40,358 bases of DNA from Clostridia bacterium (GTDB taxonomy: Bacteria > Bacillota_A > Clostridia > Christensenellales > Aristaeellaceae): assembly GCA_017397695.1 (NCBI GenBank), contig JAFQIF010000045.1, forward strand, positions 1 to 40,358, written 5' to 3'. The notes under the pieces were generated by a model that was not told the DNA's origin, did not search any database, and was given only the letters and a program-made list of their open reading frames with translations. The translations under genes and the position numbers were made by a program. Shown here in pieces: positions 1 through 8,500 of this stretch; position 1 is the first letter of the stretch; every line of letters starts with the position of its first letter.

Positions 1-1
1 A

Positions 2-190
2 CTGAACAACGTGCTCAAGGTGCTTTCGGATGGCGGCGTCAATGTGGAATACATGTACGCTTTCCTTGCCAGGAAGAGCACAGAGCATGCATACATGATC
101 TTCCACGTGCAGGACGTGGAGAAGGCCGCCGCCGCGCTGCTGGCTCAGGGAATCACATGCATCGATCAGCAGGAGTTGGCGGAACTGTAA
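2..190 (+). CDS. ACT-domain protein, C-terminal part (truncated by window edge)
   Basis: An open frame enters from the left edge and stops at TAA 188-190, leaving 62 residues. The visible part contains LNNVLKVLSDGGVNVEYMYAF followed by a beta-strand-like AYMIFHVQDVEKAAAALLAQG stretch. This is the usual fold pattern of the second half of small tandem ACT-domain proteins (COG4747 type), which bind amino acids and are often found beside phenylacetate-CoA ligase-like genes. The family call rests on pattern recognition of the C-terminal half only. The start, the first ACT repeat and the operon partners lie outside the window. A hairpin with a T-run follows 48 bases after the stop. Confidence 0.7.
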   Translation: MNNVLKVLSDGGVNVEYMYAFLARKSTEHAYMIFHVQDVEKAAAALLAQGITCIDQQELAEL

Positions 191-238
191 TAACGATACT
201 TCTGCTGCGTCTGAGCCTAAAACTCTTTCGAGGTAATA

Positions 239-267
239 AAAAACCATCCCATAAAGGGATGGTTTTT
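239..267. terminator. Bidirectional intrinsic terminator between the ACT gene and tRNA-Ser
   Basis: A perfect 12-bp stem (239-250 with 256-267) with a five-base ATAAA loop has A/T runs on both flanks. It can terminate the plus-strand ACT gene and the minus-strand tRNA-Ser transcript, whose 3' end lies five bases away. Confidence 0.9.
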
Positions 268-271
268 AATT

Positions 272-359
272 TGGCGGAGAGTTAGGGATTCGAACCCTAG
301 GAGGTTTTACCCTCACAGCATTTCGAGTGCTGCACCTTCAACCGCTCGGACAACTCTCC
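272..359 (-). tRNA. tRNA-Ser, anticodon CGA
   Basis: On the minus strand the acceptor arm GGAGAGT pairs with ACTCTCC, followed by discriminator G and an encoded CCA. The anticodon loop CUCGAAA is closed by AGCA/UGCU and gives anticodon CGA, which reads UCG. The long variable arm of class II tRNAs and the TTCGAAT T-loop are present, for 88 bases in all. It lies downstream of htpG and has its own sigma-A-like promoter at 393-422. Confidence 0.95.
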
Positions 360-363
360 AGAA

Positions 364-392
364 ATATGGGTCTCCACGCGGAAGACCCATAT
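364..392 (-). other. Hairpin between htpG and tRNA-Ser
   Basis: A perfect 10-bp inverted repeat (364-373 and 383-392) has a nine-base loop. The predicted tRNA-Ser start site falls inside one arm, so the full hairpin can only form in read-through RNA from htpG. It may be an htpG 3' end or processing structure. It lacks a proper U-tract on the minus strand, so it is a weak terminator at best. Confidence 0.5.
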
Positions 393-422
393 ATTATAAA
401 GCAATTCGTTCATCCCTGTCAA
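393..422 (-). promoter_or_regulatory. Promoter of tRNA-Ser
   Basis: On the minus strand TTGACA (417-422) and TATAAT (393-398) are separated by 18 bases. They sit between the htpG stop and the tRNA 5' end at 359. Confidence 0.75.
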
Positions 423-435
423 GCCGCAACCGAAA

Positions 436-2298
436 TTACAGCTGCGCAGCCATCTCCACGATCTCCATCGAGCGGCGGATGAACTCCGTCATCTTCTCCG
501 CTTCCAACGGCTGACGGCTGAGCTCTGCCAGATCGAACAGCTGACGGGTAAGCAGCAGGCTGCGCGCGTCCTTCTCGCGCTCGGCCAGCTTCTTTACCGT
601 CTTGGAGCGGCTGTTGAGCACAACGGAATACTTCGCCGGCATATTAAACTCGCTGCGGCCGTACAGGCGGCCCATGTCATTGAAACGGCGGGTCTGCTCG
701 TCCTCGATGAGCATCAGCGGAATGCTCTCATTGGCCAGCGGCTTCACGCTCACCTCGAGGTCTTCCTTGCCCGCAGCCTCGCGGATCAGGCCGGTCAGCT
801 TCTCGCCGTCCAGGCTGTCCGCAGCCTCATCGCTGGTCAGGCTGTCCAGCTCCGCGTCCACGCGGCAGAAGCGGAACTTACTGTCCGCACCCGCGCTGTA
901 TTCCATATAGGAAACGAAGTTGACGTCGATGGCGTGCTCCAGCACCGCTACGTCGATGCCGCGCTCGGTGAACAGGCGGATAGCCGCATCCTGACGCGCT
1001 GCATCGGAGGTGTAGACCATCTTGTCTTCCAGCTTCTCCCCATTCGCACGCTTGTATTCATCCAGCGTGAGCATCTTGCCCTCGGTGGTCTTGAAGAGCA
1101 GGCAGTCCTTCATGCGCTCGGCAAACTTCTCGTCGCGCATCACGCCGTACTTGATGAACGGATGAATATCCGGCCAGAAGCCCTCATAGCTTTCACGCTC
1201 GTTCTTGAACATGCCGGTCAGCTTGTCGGCCACCTTCTTGGTGATGTGGCTGGAGATGCGGCGGACGTAGCCGTCATTCTGCAGGAAGGACCGGGATACG
1301 TTCAGCGGGAAGTCCGCGCAGTCGATAACACCCTTGAGCAGCATCAGGAACTCCGGAATGACCTCCTTGATGTTGTCTGCAACAAAAACCTGACCGGAGT
1401 AGAGCTTGATCTGGCCCTCAATGCCGCCGAACTGCTCCTTGAGCTTGGGGAAATAGAGGATGCCCTTGAGCTTGAAGGGATAATCCACGTTCAGATGGAT
1501 CCAGAACAGCGGATCGTCGTACTCATGGAATACCTTACGGTAGAACGCTTTGTAGTCCTCGTCCGTGCAGTCCTGCGGAGCCTTCACATACAGCGGGGCC
1601 ACATCGTTGATCGGGATTTCTGCCTTCTCCTCGGTCTTCTCTTCGTCGCCCTCGCCGCTCACCTTCACGTCCTCATCCTTGATCTCCTTGAGGTAGATCG
1701 GATACGCCATGAAGGAACAATAGCGGTCCAGCACCTCATGCACACGCCAGTAGTTGAGGAACTCCTCCTCGGCGTCGTTGACATAGAGGGTGATGGTGGT
1801 GCCGCGGGTCGTGCGCTCGCTTTCGCTCATGGTGAAGGCCATACCGTCCTCGCTCTCCCAGCGAACGGCAGCAGCGCCCTCGCGGAAGGACAGCGTATCG
1901 ATGGTTACCTTGTCGGCGATCATGAACACGGAATAGAAGCCCAGGCCGAAATGGCCGATGATGCCGCTGTTTTCCTTGTCCTCATCCTTGGCATATTCTT
2001 CCAGGAAGCTCTTGGCGCCGGAGAATGCCACCTGATTGATGTTGCGCTCCACTTCTTCCTGCGTCATGCCCACGCCGTCGTCGATGAAGCGCAGCACCTT
2101 CGCCGCCTTATCGACCTCCACGCGCACACTGCATCCCTCGGCCAGCTTATAATCGACCATGCGCAGCTTGGTAATCGCATCGCAGGCGTTGGATACCACC
2201 TCGCGAATGAAGATATCCTTATCGGAATACAGCCACTTCTTGATGATGGGCATGATATTCTGCGCGTCAATGGACACGCTTCCGGTAATCGGATTCAT
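436..2298 (-). CDS. htpG: Molecular chaperone HtpG (Hsp90)
   Basis: This cytosolic ATP-dependent Hsp90 chaperone is 620 residues long, typical of the family. The N-terminal GHKL ATPase motifs are visible: the conserved Glu and Asn of FIREVVSNACDA, the DDGVGM box, and the glycine-rich lid GIIGHFGLGFYSVFM. Middle-domain landmarks include LYVKAP, GILYFP and the catalytic-loop region NVSRSFLQND. The C-terminal dimerisation region is helical, as expected. The start is placed at MNPITGS rather than eight codons upstream, because AAAGGAGG lies at ideal spacing before that ATG and would fall inside the longer frame. It is monocistronic, with its own strong promoter and a CIRCE element, so it is probably repressed by HrcA. 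tRNA-Ser lies downstream. Confidence 0.97.
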   Translation of the reverse strand: MNPITGSVSIDAQNIMPIIKKWLYSDKDIFIREVVSNACDAITKLRMVDYKLAEGCSVRVEVDKAAKVLRFIDDGVGMTQEEVERNINQVAFSGAKSFLEEYAKDEDKENSGIIGHFGLGFYSVFMIADKVTIDTLSFREGAAAVRWESEDGMAFTMSESERTTRGTTITLYVNDAEEEFLNYWRVHEVLDRYCSFMAYPIYLKEIKDEDVKVSGEGDEEKTEEKAEIPINDVAPLYVKAPQDCTDEDYKAFYRKVFHEYDDPLFWIHLNVDYPFKLKGILYFPKLKEQFGGIEGQIKLYSGQVFVADNIKEVIPEFLMLLKGVIDCADFPLNVSRSFLQNDGYVRRISSHITKKVADKLTGMFKNERESYEGFWPDIHPFIKYGVMRDEKFAERMKDCLLFKTTEGKMLTLDEYKRANGEKLEDKMVYTSDAARQDAAIRLFTERGIDVAVLEHAIDVNFVSYMEYSAGADSKFRFCRVDAELDSLTSDEAADSLDGEKLTGLIREAAGKEDLEVSVKPLANESIPLMLIEDEQTRRFNDMGRLYGRSEFNMPAKYSVVLNSRSKTVKKLAEREKDARSLLLTRQLFDLAELSRQPLEAEKMTEFIRRSMEIVEMAAQL

Positions 2299-2352
2299 AT
2301 ATAAACCTCCTTTGTCAGTCAAAAACAGTAGTTAATCCCTGTAACAGAAGGT

Positions 2353-2381
2353 ATTGTAGCGCGAATGTCAGGGAATGTCAA
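2353..2381 (-). promoter_or_regulatory. Sigma-A promoter of htpG
   Basis: TTGACA (2376-2381) and TACAAT (2353-2358) lie 17 bases apart on the minus strand, about 55 bases before the htpG start. The CIRCE element lies seven bases upstream of the -35 box. Confidence 0.88.
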
Positions 2382-2388
2382 TACAGAA

Positions 2389-2415
2389 TTAGCACTCTCT
2401 TCGTGAGAGTGCTAA
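2389..2415. promoter_or_regulatory. CIRCE operator (HrcA binding site)
   Basis: TTAGCACTC, nine spacer bases, then GAGTGCTAA is an exact match to the CIRCE consensus. HrcA binds it to repress class I heat-shock genes (groES/groEL, dnaK operons). Here it lies just upstream of the htpG -35 box and about 75 bases upstream of the -10 box of the divergent flavoprotein gene. Proximity favours htpG as its target. Confidence 0.93.
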
Positions 2416-2490
2416 TTGTTTTCCGTCCGGTCAGTCAGCCGCTTCCTCCTCTTCCTGCAGTTTTCTCTTTATTCTTTTTCGCAAAAGGCG

Positions 2491-2496
2491 TATAAT
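2491..2496 (+). promoter_or_regulatory. -10 box of the GltD-like gene
   Basis: TATAAT lies 48 bases before the start codon at 2544. No convincing -35 hexamer precedes it; TTTATT sits at the 17-base position. Confidence 0.5.
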
Positions 2497-2543
2497 TAAT
2501 TTATCATTTATCAATCAATTCACAAACCGAAAGGACGAATCTC

Positions 2544-3797
2544 ATGTCTGTTCATATTCTGGAGGAGGCACGCCGCTGCCTCAACTGCAAAAATCCCATG
2601 TGCCAGCGCGGCTGCCCGATCCATACGCCGATTCCCGAGGTCATTCAGCTGATGCTCGCCGGCAAGCTGGACGACGCAGGCCGCATGCTCTTTGAAAACA
2701 ACCCTCTGACCACCGTCTGCTCTCTGGTATGCAACCATGAAAAGCAGTGCGAGGGCCACTGCGTGCTGGGCCGCAAGGGCGCGCCGGTGCATTTTTCTTC
2801 CATTGAAAACTACATCTCCAGCACCTATTCCCACAAGATGAACAAGGGGCCCGCAGAATCCAACGGCATGCGCGTGGCGATCATCGGCTCCGGCCCCGCG
2901 GGCCTGACCATCGCGGTCATCCTCGCGCGCAAGGGCTACAAGGTTACCATCTTTGAAGGCAAGGACAAGATCGGCGGCGTGCTGCGCTATGGCATTCCGG
3001 ATTTCCGCCTGCCCAAGTCCGTGCTCGATGATTTCGAATTCCATCATCTGGTGCTCAAGGACATCAAGGTCCGCCCGAATACGACCATCGGCGGCGCGAT
3101 CACCATCGATGATCTCTTCGCCGACGGCTACAAATCCATCTTTGTCGGCACAGGTGTGTGGCAGCCCAATACGCTGCACATCAAGGGCGAAACGCTGGGC
3201 AACGTGCACTTTGGCATCAACTACCTCAACAATCCGGACAGCTACCGCCTGGGCGAGACGATCAACGTCATCGGCGCGGGCAACGCCGCCATGGACGTAT
3301 GCCGCACGGCGCTGCGCAAGGGCGTGCGCTATGTCAATTGCTTCTCGATCAGCGATACCGTAGCCGCCTCCAGGCATGAATTTGACTATGCTGTGCTGGA
3401 AGGCGTCAAGTTCTTCTACAACAAGAAGCCCGTAGAAATCGTGGACGAAGGCGTTATCTTCGAAGACGTTGCGCATTACAGCGACGGCGCGATGGAATCC
3501 GTGCCCGGCACGCAGGAGCTCTACAAGGCCGACAGCACCATCATCTCCATCAGTCAGGGTCCGCGTTCCCGTCTGGTGAAGACGACCGAAGGCCTGCAGG
3601 CCAACCGCCGCGGTCTGCTCGTAGCCGATGAATACGGCCGCACAACCCGCCCGGGCATCTTCGCCTCCGGCGATGTGGTCGCAGGCGCGCGCACGGTTGT
3701 AGAGGCCGTCGCCCACAGCAAGATGGTCGCCGAGGCCATGGACGCCTATATGCAGGGCTACGACCTGGAAAAGAAGCTGCGCGGCTTCGTCAAATAA
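2544..3797 (+). CDS. GltD-like NAD(P)-dependent flavoprotein oxidoreductase
   Basis: The 417-residue protein resembles the small subunit of glutamate synthase (GltD) and related electron-transfer flavoproteins. Residues 12-24 carry CxxCxxxxCxxxC and residues 59-73 carry CxxxCxxxxxCxxxC, the two [4Fe-4S]-ligating sets of the N-terminal Fer4_20 domain. A Rossmann FAD motif GSGPAG is at 115-120. A second nucleotide motif, VIGAGNAAMD, is near 245-255 and GIFASGDVVAGARTVVEA near the C-terminus. No large glutamate synthase subunit is adjacent, so the substrate is open: a stand-alone GltD-like protein or an NADPH-ferredoxin partner is possible. AAAGGAC precedes the ATG. A strong terminator follows 13 bases after the stop. 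It is divergent from htpG. Confidence 0.88.
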   Translation: MSVHILEEARRCLNCKNPMCQRGCPIHTPIPEVIQLMLAGKLDDAGRMLFENNPLTTVCSLVCNHEKQCEGHCVLGRKGAPVHFSSIENYISSTYSHKMNKGPAESNGMRVAIIGSGPAGLTIAVILARKGYKVTIFEGKDKIGGVLRYGIPDFRLPKSVLDDFEFHHLVLKDIKVRPNTTIGGAITIDDLFADGYKSIFVGTGVWQPNTLHIKGETLGNVHFGINYLNNPDSYRLGETINVIGAGNAAMDVCRTALRKGVRYVNCFSISDTVAASRHEFDYAVLEGVKFFYNKKPVEIVDEGVIFEDVAHYSDGAMESVPGTQELYKADSTIISISQGPRSRLVKTTEGLQANRRGLLVADEYGRTTRPGIFASGDVVAGARTVVEAVAHSKMVAEAMDAYMQGYDLEKKLRGFVK

Positions 3798-3810
3798 GCG
3801 GATGTACATG

Positions 3811-3840
3811 AAAGAGCGCTCCGAAAACGGAGCGCTCTTT
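3811..3840. terminator. Terminator shared by the GltD-like gene and mgtE
   Basis: A perfect 13-bp stem (3811-3823 with 3828-3840) with an AAAA loop lies between convergent genes. The arm ends supply T-runs in both directions. Confidence 0.93.
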
Positions 3841-3853
3841 ATTCTTATGCATT

Positions 3854-5212
3854 TTACAGGCCCAGCATGAGCGACGCGATCATGAAATACAGCAGCAGCG
3901 CAGCCGCGTCCACGATCGTGGTGATCATCGGGCTGGCCATGACCGCCGGGTCCAGGCCCAGCTTTTTCGCGCCCATCGGCAGCAGACAGCCCACCGACGC
4001 CGCCAGCACAATGGCAAACAGCAGCGTAACCGACACCACAGCAGAGATCATCAGGCCCACGCCATCAAAGATCAGCATGCGCAGCATATTGACCGCCGCC
4101 AGCGCTGCGCCGGAAACAAGGCCCACGCGCATCTCCTTCCACAGCACGCGCAGCCAGTCACCCAGTTCCACCTCGCCCAGCGCCATATTGCGGATGATCG
4201 TGACCGAGGTCTGGCTGCCGGAGTTACCGGCGGAACCCGTGAGCATCGGGATGAACGCCGTGAGCACCACGGCGCCCGCCAGCACGGATTCAAAATGCGT
4301 AATAATCGTGGAGGACAGCGTTGCAGAGAGCATCATGATCATCAGCCACGGCAGGCGGTGCGCCACCAGATGCAGCACGCCGGCGTCCATGTATTCCTCG
4401 TCGGAAGGAATAATAGCCGCCATCTTCTTGATGTCCTCGGTGTTCTCTTCCTGGATGACGTCGACGATATCGTCGATCGTGATGATACCCACCAGACGGT
4501 TTTCCTTATCAGTAACTGCGATGGAGGTCAGGTCGTATCGGGTAAAATCCTCGGCGACAACCTCCTGGTCGTCCGTCGTCGTCGCGGATACGATGTTCGT
4601 ATCCATGATATCGCGGATATAGGTGCTCTCCGGCGCAATGATCAGCTTGCGCAGGGAAACCTGACCCACCAGGCGGCGCTGCTCGTCGATGACGTAGCAG
4701 GTATAGACGGTTTCCTTGTCGATGCCCGTGCGGCGGATATAGTCCATCGCCTTGCGCACGGTGAAGTAATCGCGCAGGTCCACGTACTCGATCGTCATCA
4801 GCGAGCCTGCGCTGTTCTCCGGATAATTCAGAAACTGATTGATCAGCTTGCGTGTGGATTCGTCCGCATTCTGCAGCACCTTCTTGACGACGTTGGCCGG
4901 CATTTCTTCCAGAAAGTCAACTGTATCGTCGAAGAACATGTCGTCAACCAGTGCCTTGAGTTCGGCGTTGGATGCGCTTTGGGCAATGAGCAGCTGCTGA
5001 TCGCTGTTCATGTAAGAGAACACGTCGGAAGAAATGTCCTTGGGCAGCATGCGGAAGAGCTTGATCACCCGTGCGCCGTCCTCAATCTCCTCCAGCCCTT
5101 CGGCGATATCCACCGGCAGGCACTCATAAGCCTTCTTTTTGAAATCCTGCAGCTTGCCCGAATCCATCATCGCGAGCAGCTCTTCAAAGTCCTTGCGGAA
5201 TTCATCCTCCAT
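3854..5212 (-). CDS. mgtE: Magnesium transporter MgtE
   Basis: At 452 residues it is close to characterised MgtE channels. The N-terminal helical superfamily domain (about 1-125) ends with DDTVDFLEEMPANVV. A CBS pair (about 130-255) acts as the Mg2+-sensing gate. The C-terminal membrane domain has about five helices and carries the pore signature LTGSAGNSGSQTSVTIIRNM and the conserved LDPAVMASPMITTIVDA. It moves Mg2+ across the cytoplasmic membrane. GGAGGG precedes the ATG. It is transcribed alone, from a promoter just after addA, through a leader of about 300 bases with an intrinsic terminator. This suggests control by attenuation in addition to the usual gating by Mg2+. Confidence 0.97.
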   Translation of the reverse strand: MEDEFRKDFEELLAMMDSGKLQDFKKKAYECLPVDIAEGLEEIEDGARVIKLFRMLPKDISSDVFSYMNSDQQLLIAQSASNAELKALVDDMFFDDTVDFLEEMPANVVKKVLQNADESTRKLINQFLNYPENSAGSLMTIEYVDLRDYFTVRKAMDYIRRTGIDKETVYTCYVIDEQRRLVGQVSLRKLIIAPESTYIRDIMDTNIVSATTTDDQEVVAEDFTRYDLTSIAVTDKENRLVGIITIDDIVDVIQEENTEDIKKMAAIIPSDEEYMDAGVLHLVAHRLPWLMIMMLSATLSSTIITHFESVLAGAVVLTAFIPMLTGSAGNSGSQTSVTIIRNMALGEVELGDWLRVLWKEMRVGLVSGAALAAVNMLRMLIFDGVGLMISAVVSVTLLFAIVLAASVGCLLPMGAKKLGLDPAVMASPMITTIVDAAALLLYFMIASLMLGL

Positions 5213-5227
5213 CGGAGTCCCTCCTCA

Positions 5228-5251
5228 CATTTTCGTTTCAGGTCGAAAATG
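5228..5251 (-). other. Hairpin next to the mgtE ribosome site
   Basis: A perfect 8-bp inverted repeat (CATTTTCG at 5228-5235, CGAAAATG at 5244-5251, eight-base loop) sits directly upstream of the GGAGGG ribosome site of mgtE. It could modulate translation, for example by keeping the site open or as a protein target. No ligand is implied by the sequence. Confidence 0.5.
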
Positions 5252-5273
5252 CAGGCGCTTTCCTCAAAAACGG

Positions 5274-5335
5274 CGCAAAAAGCGGGCCGTATCGGCATAC
5301 ATATCCTTTTCCATATGCATGCCGATGCACGGCCC
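5274..5335 (-). terminator. Intrinsic terminator inside the mgtE leader
   Basis: On the minus strand a very long stem (5313-5335 with 5284-5304, about 21 pairs including one G-U and a two-base bulge) with a GGAAAAGG loop is followed by GCTTTTTG. There is no T-run on the other strand, so it works only on the minus strand. It lies after the mgtE promoter and about 60 bases before the mgtE start, which is the position of an attenuator. Confidence 0.82.
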
Positions 5336-5520
5336 GTGTGCTCATACCAATCCGCGCAGATTCCTTTTATGCCTTACACATGGAAAGACGCGGCCGGCAG
5401 CGCACACAGCGCCTGACGTTCTCGGGGATTGCCCGCATTGCTACTGGGATAATCGTCCACGTCTTTCACACCTTTCTGATCTGCTTTTCAGTCAATCCGG
5501 ACCAATCACCGTCCGGACCC
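5336..5520 (-). promoter_or_regulatory. Structured leader RNA of mgtE, candidate riboswitch or attenuator
   Basis: This covers most of the gene-free stretch 5213-5581. Read on the minus strand, the predicted transcript opens with a hairpin of two near-palindromes (5511-5518 with 5495-5502). An 8-bp long-range helix follows (5460-5467 GAAAGACG with 5383-5390 CGTCTTTC). It encloses nested helices 5454-5457/5415-5418 and 5432-5435/5423-5426 plus a GCGC hairpin (5409-5412/5400-5403). The terminator comes next. I do not see the conserved M-box landmarks usual before mgtE (such as TAGGTGAGGCTCC). The folding was done by eye, so the pairing is inference. The promoter-leader-terminator-gene order is directly visible. 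Confidence 0.5.
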
Positions 5521-5526
5521 ATGTTT

Positions 5527-5555
5527 ACAATACGCCCATTTTTTCCGTTTGTCAA
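5527..5555 (-). promoter_or_regulatory. Promoter of the mgtE leader
   Basis: TTGACA (5550-5555) and TATTGT (5527-5532) are 17 bases apart on the minus strand. They start 27 bases after the addA stop, with a predicted RNA start near 5520, some 307 bases before mgtE. Confidence 0.82.
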
Positions 5556-5581
5556 CCCCTGCTTCCACGCCGGATTTTCCC

Positions 5582-8500
5582 TTATACGGCGTAGCCCGCG
5601 CCCGCGCGGACCAGATACAGCACCCGCTCCTTCACGCGCGTGCCCGTGATCGCTTCCAGCGCCTGGGCGTAGATATCCAGCTGCGGCCTGTGGCGCGCAA
5701 TCGCGCCGGGAATATCCGCAGGCGAATCCGTCTTATAGTCCAGCAGGATCCAGCCGCCGTCTTCTTCAAAGCAGCAGTCGATTACACCCTGCACCAGCTG
5801 GATTTCGCCCGCCGGCGTTTCTCTCCTGAAGGTGAACGCCCATTCGCGCTCCGTGCGGCCGCTTCTGAGCATACGCACGCCCAGCGGCGAGGCGAAGAAT
5901 TCCACCAGCATACGCGTGGGCACAGCGTCATATTCCGCCTGCGTCACTACGCCGTTTTCCAGCATCTGCGCGCTCTGGCGCGCAGCTTCGCCCGCCAGAT
6001 CCGTCGTCCGGCGCAGCGCGTCAAGATCCAGCATGCGCATCATCCTGTGGAATGCCGTGCCGATCTGTGCGCCGGTCATCTTCTTTTCCTGCATGAAGCG
6101 CGGCAGGCGCATGATTTCCGTATCCCTGCGCAGCGGCGTCTCATCCTCGTCCCGCTGCGCGGCGCGCTTCTCGTCGCGGATCACGCTGCTCACCGTCGTC
6201 TTGCGCACGGCAGCCCTTGCGCTGCCCGGCGCGAAGCTGAGCAGCTGCAGCAGCGCCTCGTCCTCAAGCGGCGTATTTTCCAGCCTGGCAATCAGTCGCG
6301 TCACGGCCTCCTCGCTGCGCGCGCCCTTGTGCGCAGAAGCGCCGTCATAGTGCGCAAATACGTGCCAGCGCGACGCGCCAGCTGTCACTTCCTCACCGCC
6401 GATCGTCAGCGCCGCGCCATGTTCCAGCAGCATCGGACAAACCATATCCAGCGGCGAGCGCATCGCGCGCAATCCGGCAGCCGTATCCGCGCGCCGCCAC
6501 GCGCCATCCAGCGCGCGCACATTCGCTTCGCCGATCATGATCAGCCGCTCCCTTGCGCGCGTCATCGCCACGTACAGAATGCGGATCTCCTCGGCGAGCT
6601 GTTCATGCGCCGTCTGCAGGCGGATGGCCTTCCGCAGCAGCGTATCGCGCTCGCTGCCAAGCTGCGTATCCACACAGGTAAGGCCCGCGCCCAATCCGGC
6701 ATGCAGCAGCAGCGGCGCATTCTGGCTTCTTGTGCTCATCTTCCTGCCCATGCCCAGCACAAAGACCACCGGGAACTCCAGTCCCTTGCTCTTGTGCGTG
6801 GTCATGATGCGCACCACATCCTCGCTCTCGCCGATCGCGCTGGCGCTCATGGAATCGCCGCCAGCCTTCAGCCGCGCCGCATAGCGCAGGAACGCATGCA
6901 GCGAGCCGCCCTGCGATGCGCAGAACGCACGCGCGCGCGACACCAGCAGATGCAGATTCGCCTGCCTGGCCGCGCCGTCCGGCAGCGCGCCCGCCTGCGC
7001 CAGGAAGCCCGTCTGGGCATAGATACGCTCGATGAGCCTGTCCACGCCCTGATGGCGCGCGCACAGGCGCAGGGACTGCAGCTGCATTTCGAACATACGC
7101 AGCCTGGCCGCCAGCGCGTCATCCATCTCCTCGCGATAGCGGCGCACCGCCTCGTGGTAAGGGATTTTCGTATCCGGCGTATGGATGCGAATCGCCGCCA
7201 GTTCGCTCTCCTCCAGCCCCAGCGCCGGGCCGCGCAGGCTGGCGAGCAGCGCCTCATCCTGCGCGCCGTTGGAAATCGTAGTCAGCAGCGCCATCATCGC
7301 GCGGATCTCCGGAATATCAAAATATCCTTCGCCCGCATCGCAGAACACGGGCACGCCTTCCTTGCTCAGGATATCCGCCGCCAAAGCCGCCGTGCCGCGC
7401 GCCACGCGCATAAGCACCGCCATATCGCGATAGGCAAGCGGCCGCTCTCCGCCCGCCTTTGCATCATAAAACGGCGTGCCTACGAGCTCCCGGATGCGCC
7501 TGGCGCAGATCAGCGCCTCGCGCTCCACCGCTTGCAGCTCGTGCTCGTCCTGTGCGTCCTGCGCTTCTTCCTCGACGCGCTCGTCCTCTTCGCCGCGCCA
7601 GAGAATATGCAGCTCCACCGGCGGATCGTCCTCCCGCGCCGGCAGGCCGGGAATCAGCCGCTCGCGTGCGTCGTATTCAATCTCCGTCACATCGCCTCGC
7701 ATGATCCGCTCGAACACGGCGTTCACGCCGGCGAGCACATTCGCCCGGGATCGAAAGTTATTCTGCAGGTCGATGCGCCGTGCGGTTTGCACATCCTCGC
7801 GGTCGTACAGCGCGGCGCGGCTGAGAAACAGCGTCGGCTCCGCCTGACGGAAGCGATAGATGCTCTGCTTGACGTCGCCCACCAGGAACAATCCATCCTC
7901 GCGCGCAAAGCTGCCCACGATCGCTTCCTGAATGGCGCTGGAATCCTGATATTCATCGATAAACACATAGCGGTAGCGCTCACGCAGAGCGCAGCAGACC
8001 GCGTCGCTCCTGAGCGCGCGCAGCGCATGGTGCTCCAGATCGTTAAAGTCCATCAGATTGCGCTGGCGCTTTGCCGCCGTATAGAGCGCGTCGTATGTGC
8101 GCGCCAGCTCGGCAAGGCCGCGCAGCGGCCCCTGCGTCATCGCCATATCTGCCGCAGCATCCTCCGGCGATACGGCAAAGAGCTCCTTGATCGCAGCGAG
8201 CGCCTTCTTCATGCTCTCCCGCCTGCTCTTTACCGTTTCCGCAATGGCCTCGTCGCATACGTCCGTCTTCTTTTTTCTGCCCAGCGCCGCGAAGCTGAGC
8301 TGCATCAGCGCCTGCCTCAGCGCCGCATAGCCGTCCTGCGCCGCGGCAAGCAGGTCGCCGATCAGCGCCGCATCCTGCGCGCAGGCGGGCGCATACTGTG
8401 CCGGCCCCATCTGCATCGTGCACAGGGCCAGCGTCTCATTCGCATCTGTTTCCAGTTCGTGCAGCTGCTCCCTTGCCTCGCGCACAAGCAGCTGCGCTGC

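Noticed and set aside
436..2322. Longer htpG starting eight codons upstream
   Set aside because: The best ribosome site, AAAGGAGG, would lie inside that coding stretch; the Hsp90 N-terminus aligns with the shorter start.
2389..2415. CIRCE sequence as a terminator hairpin
   Set aside because: It has no flanking T-run, and it matches the HrcA operator exactly, upstream of a heat-shock gene.
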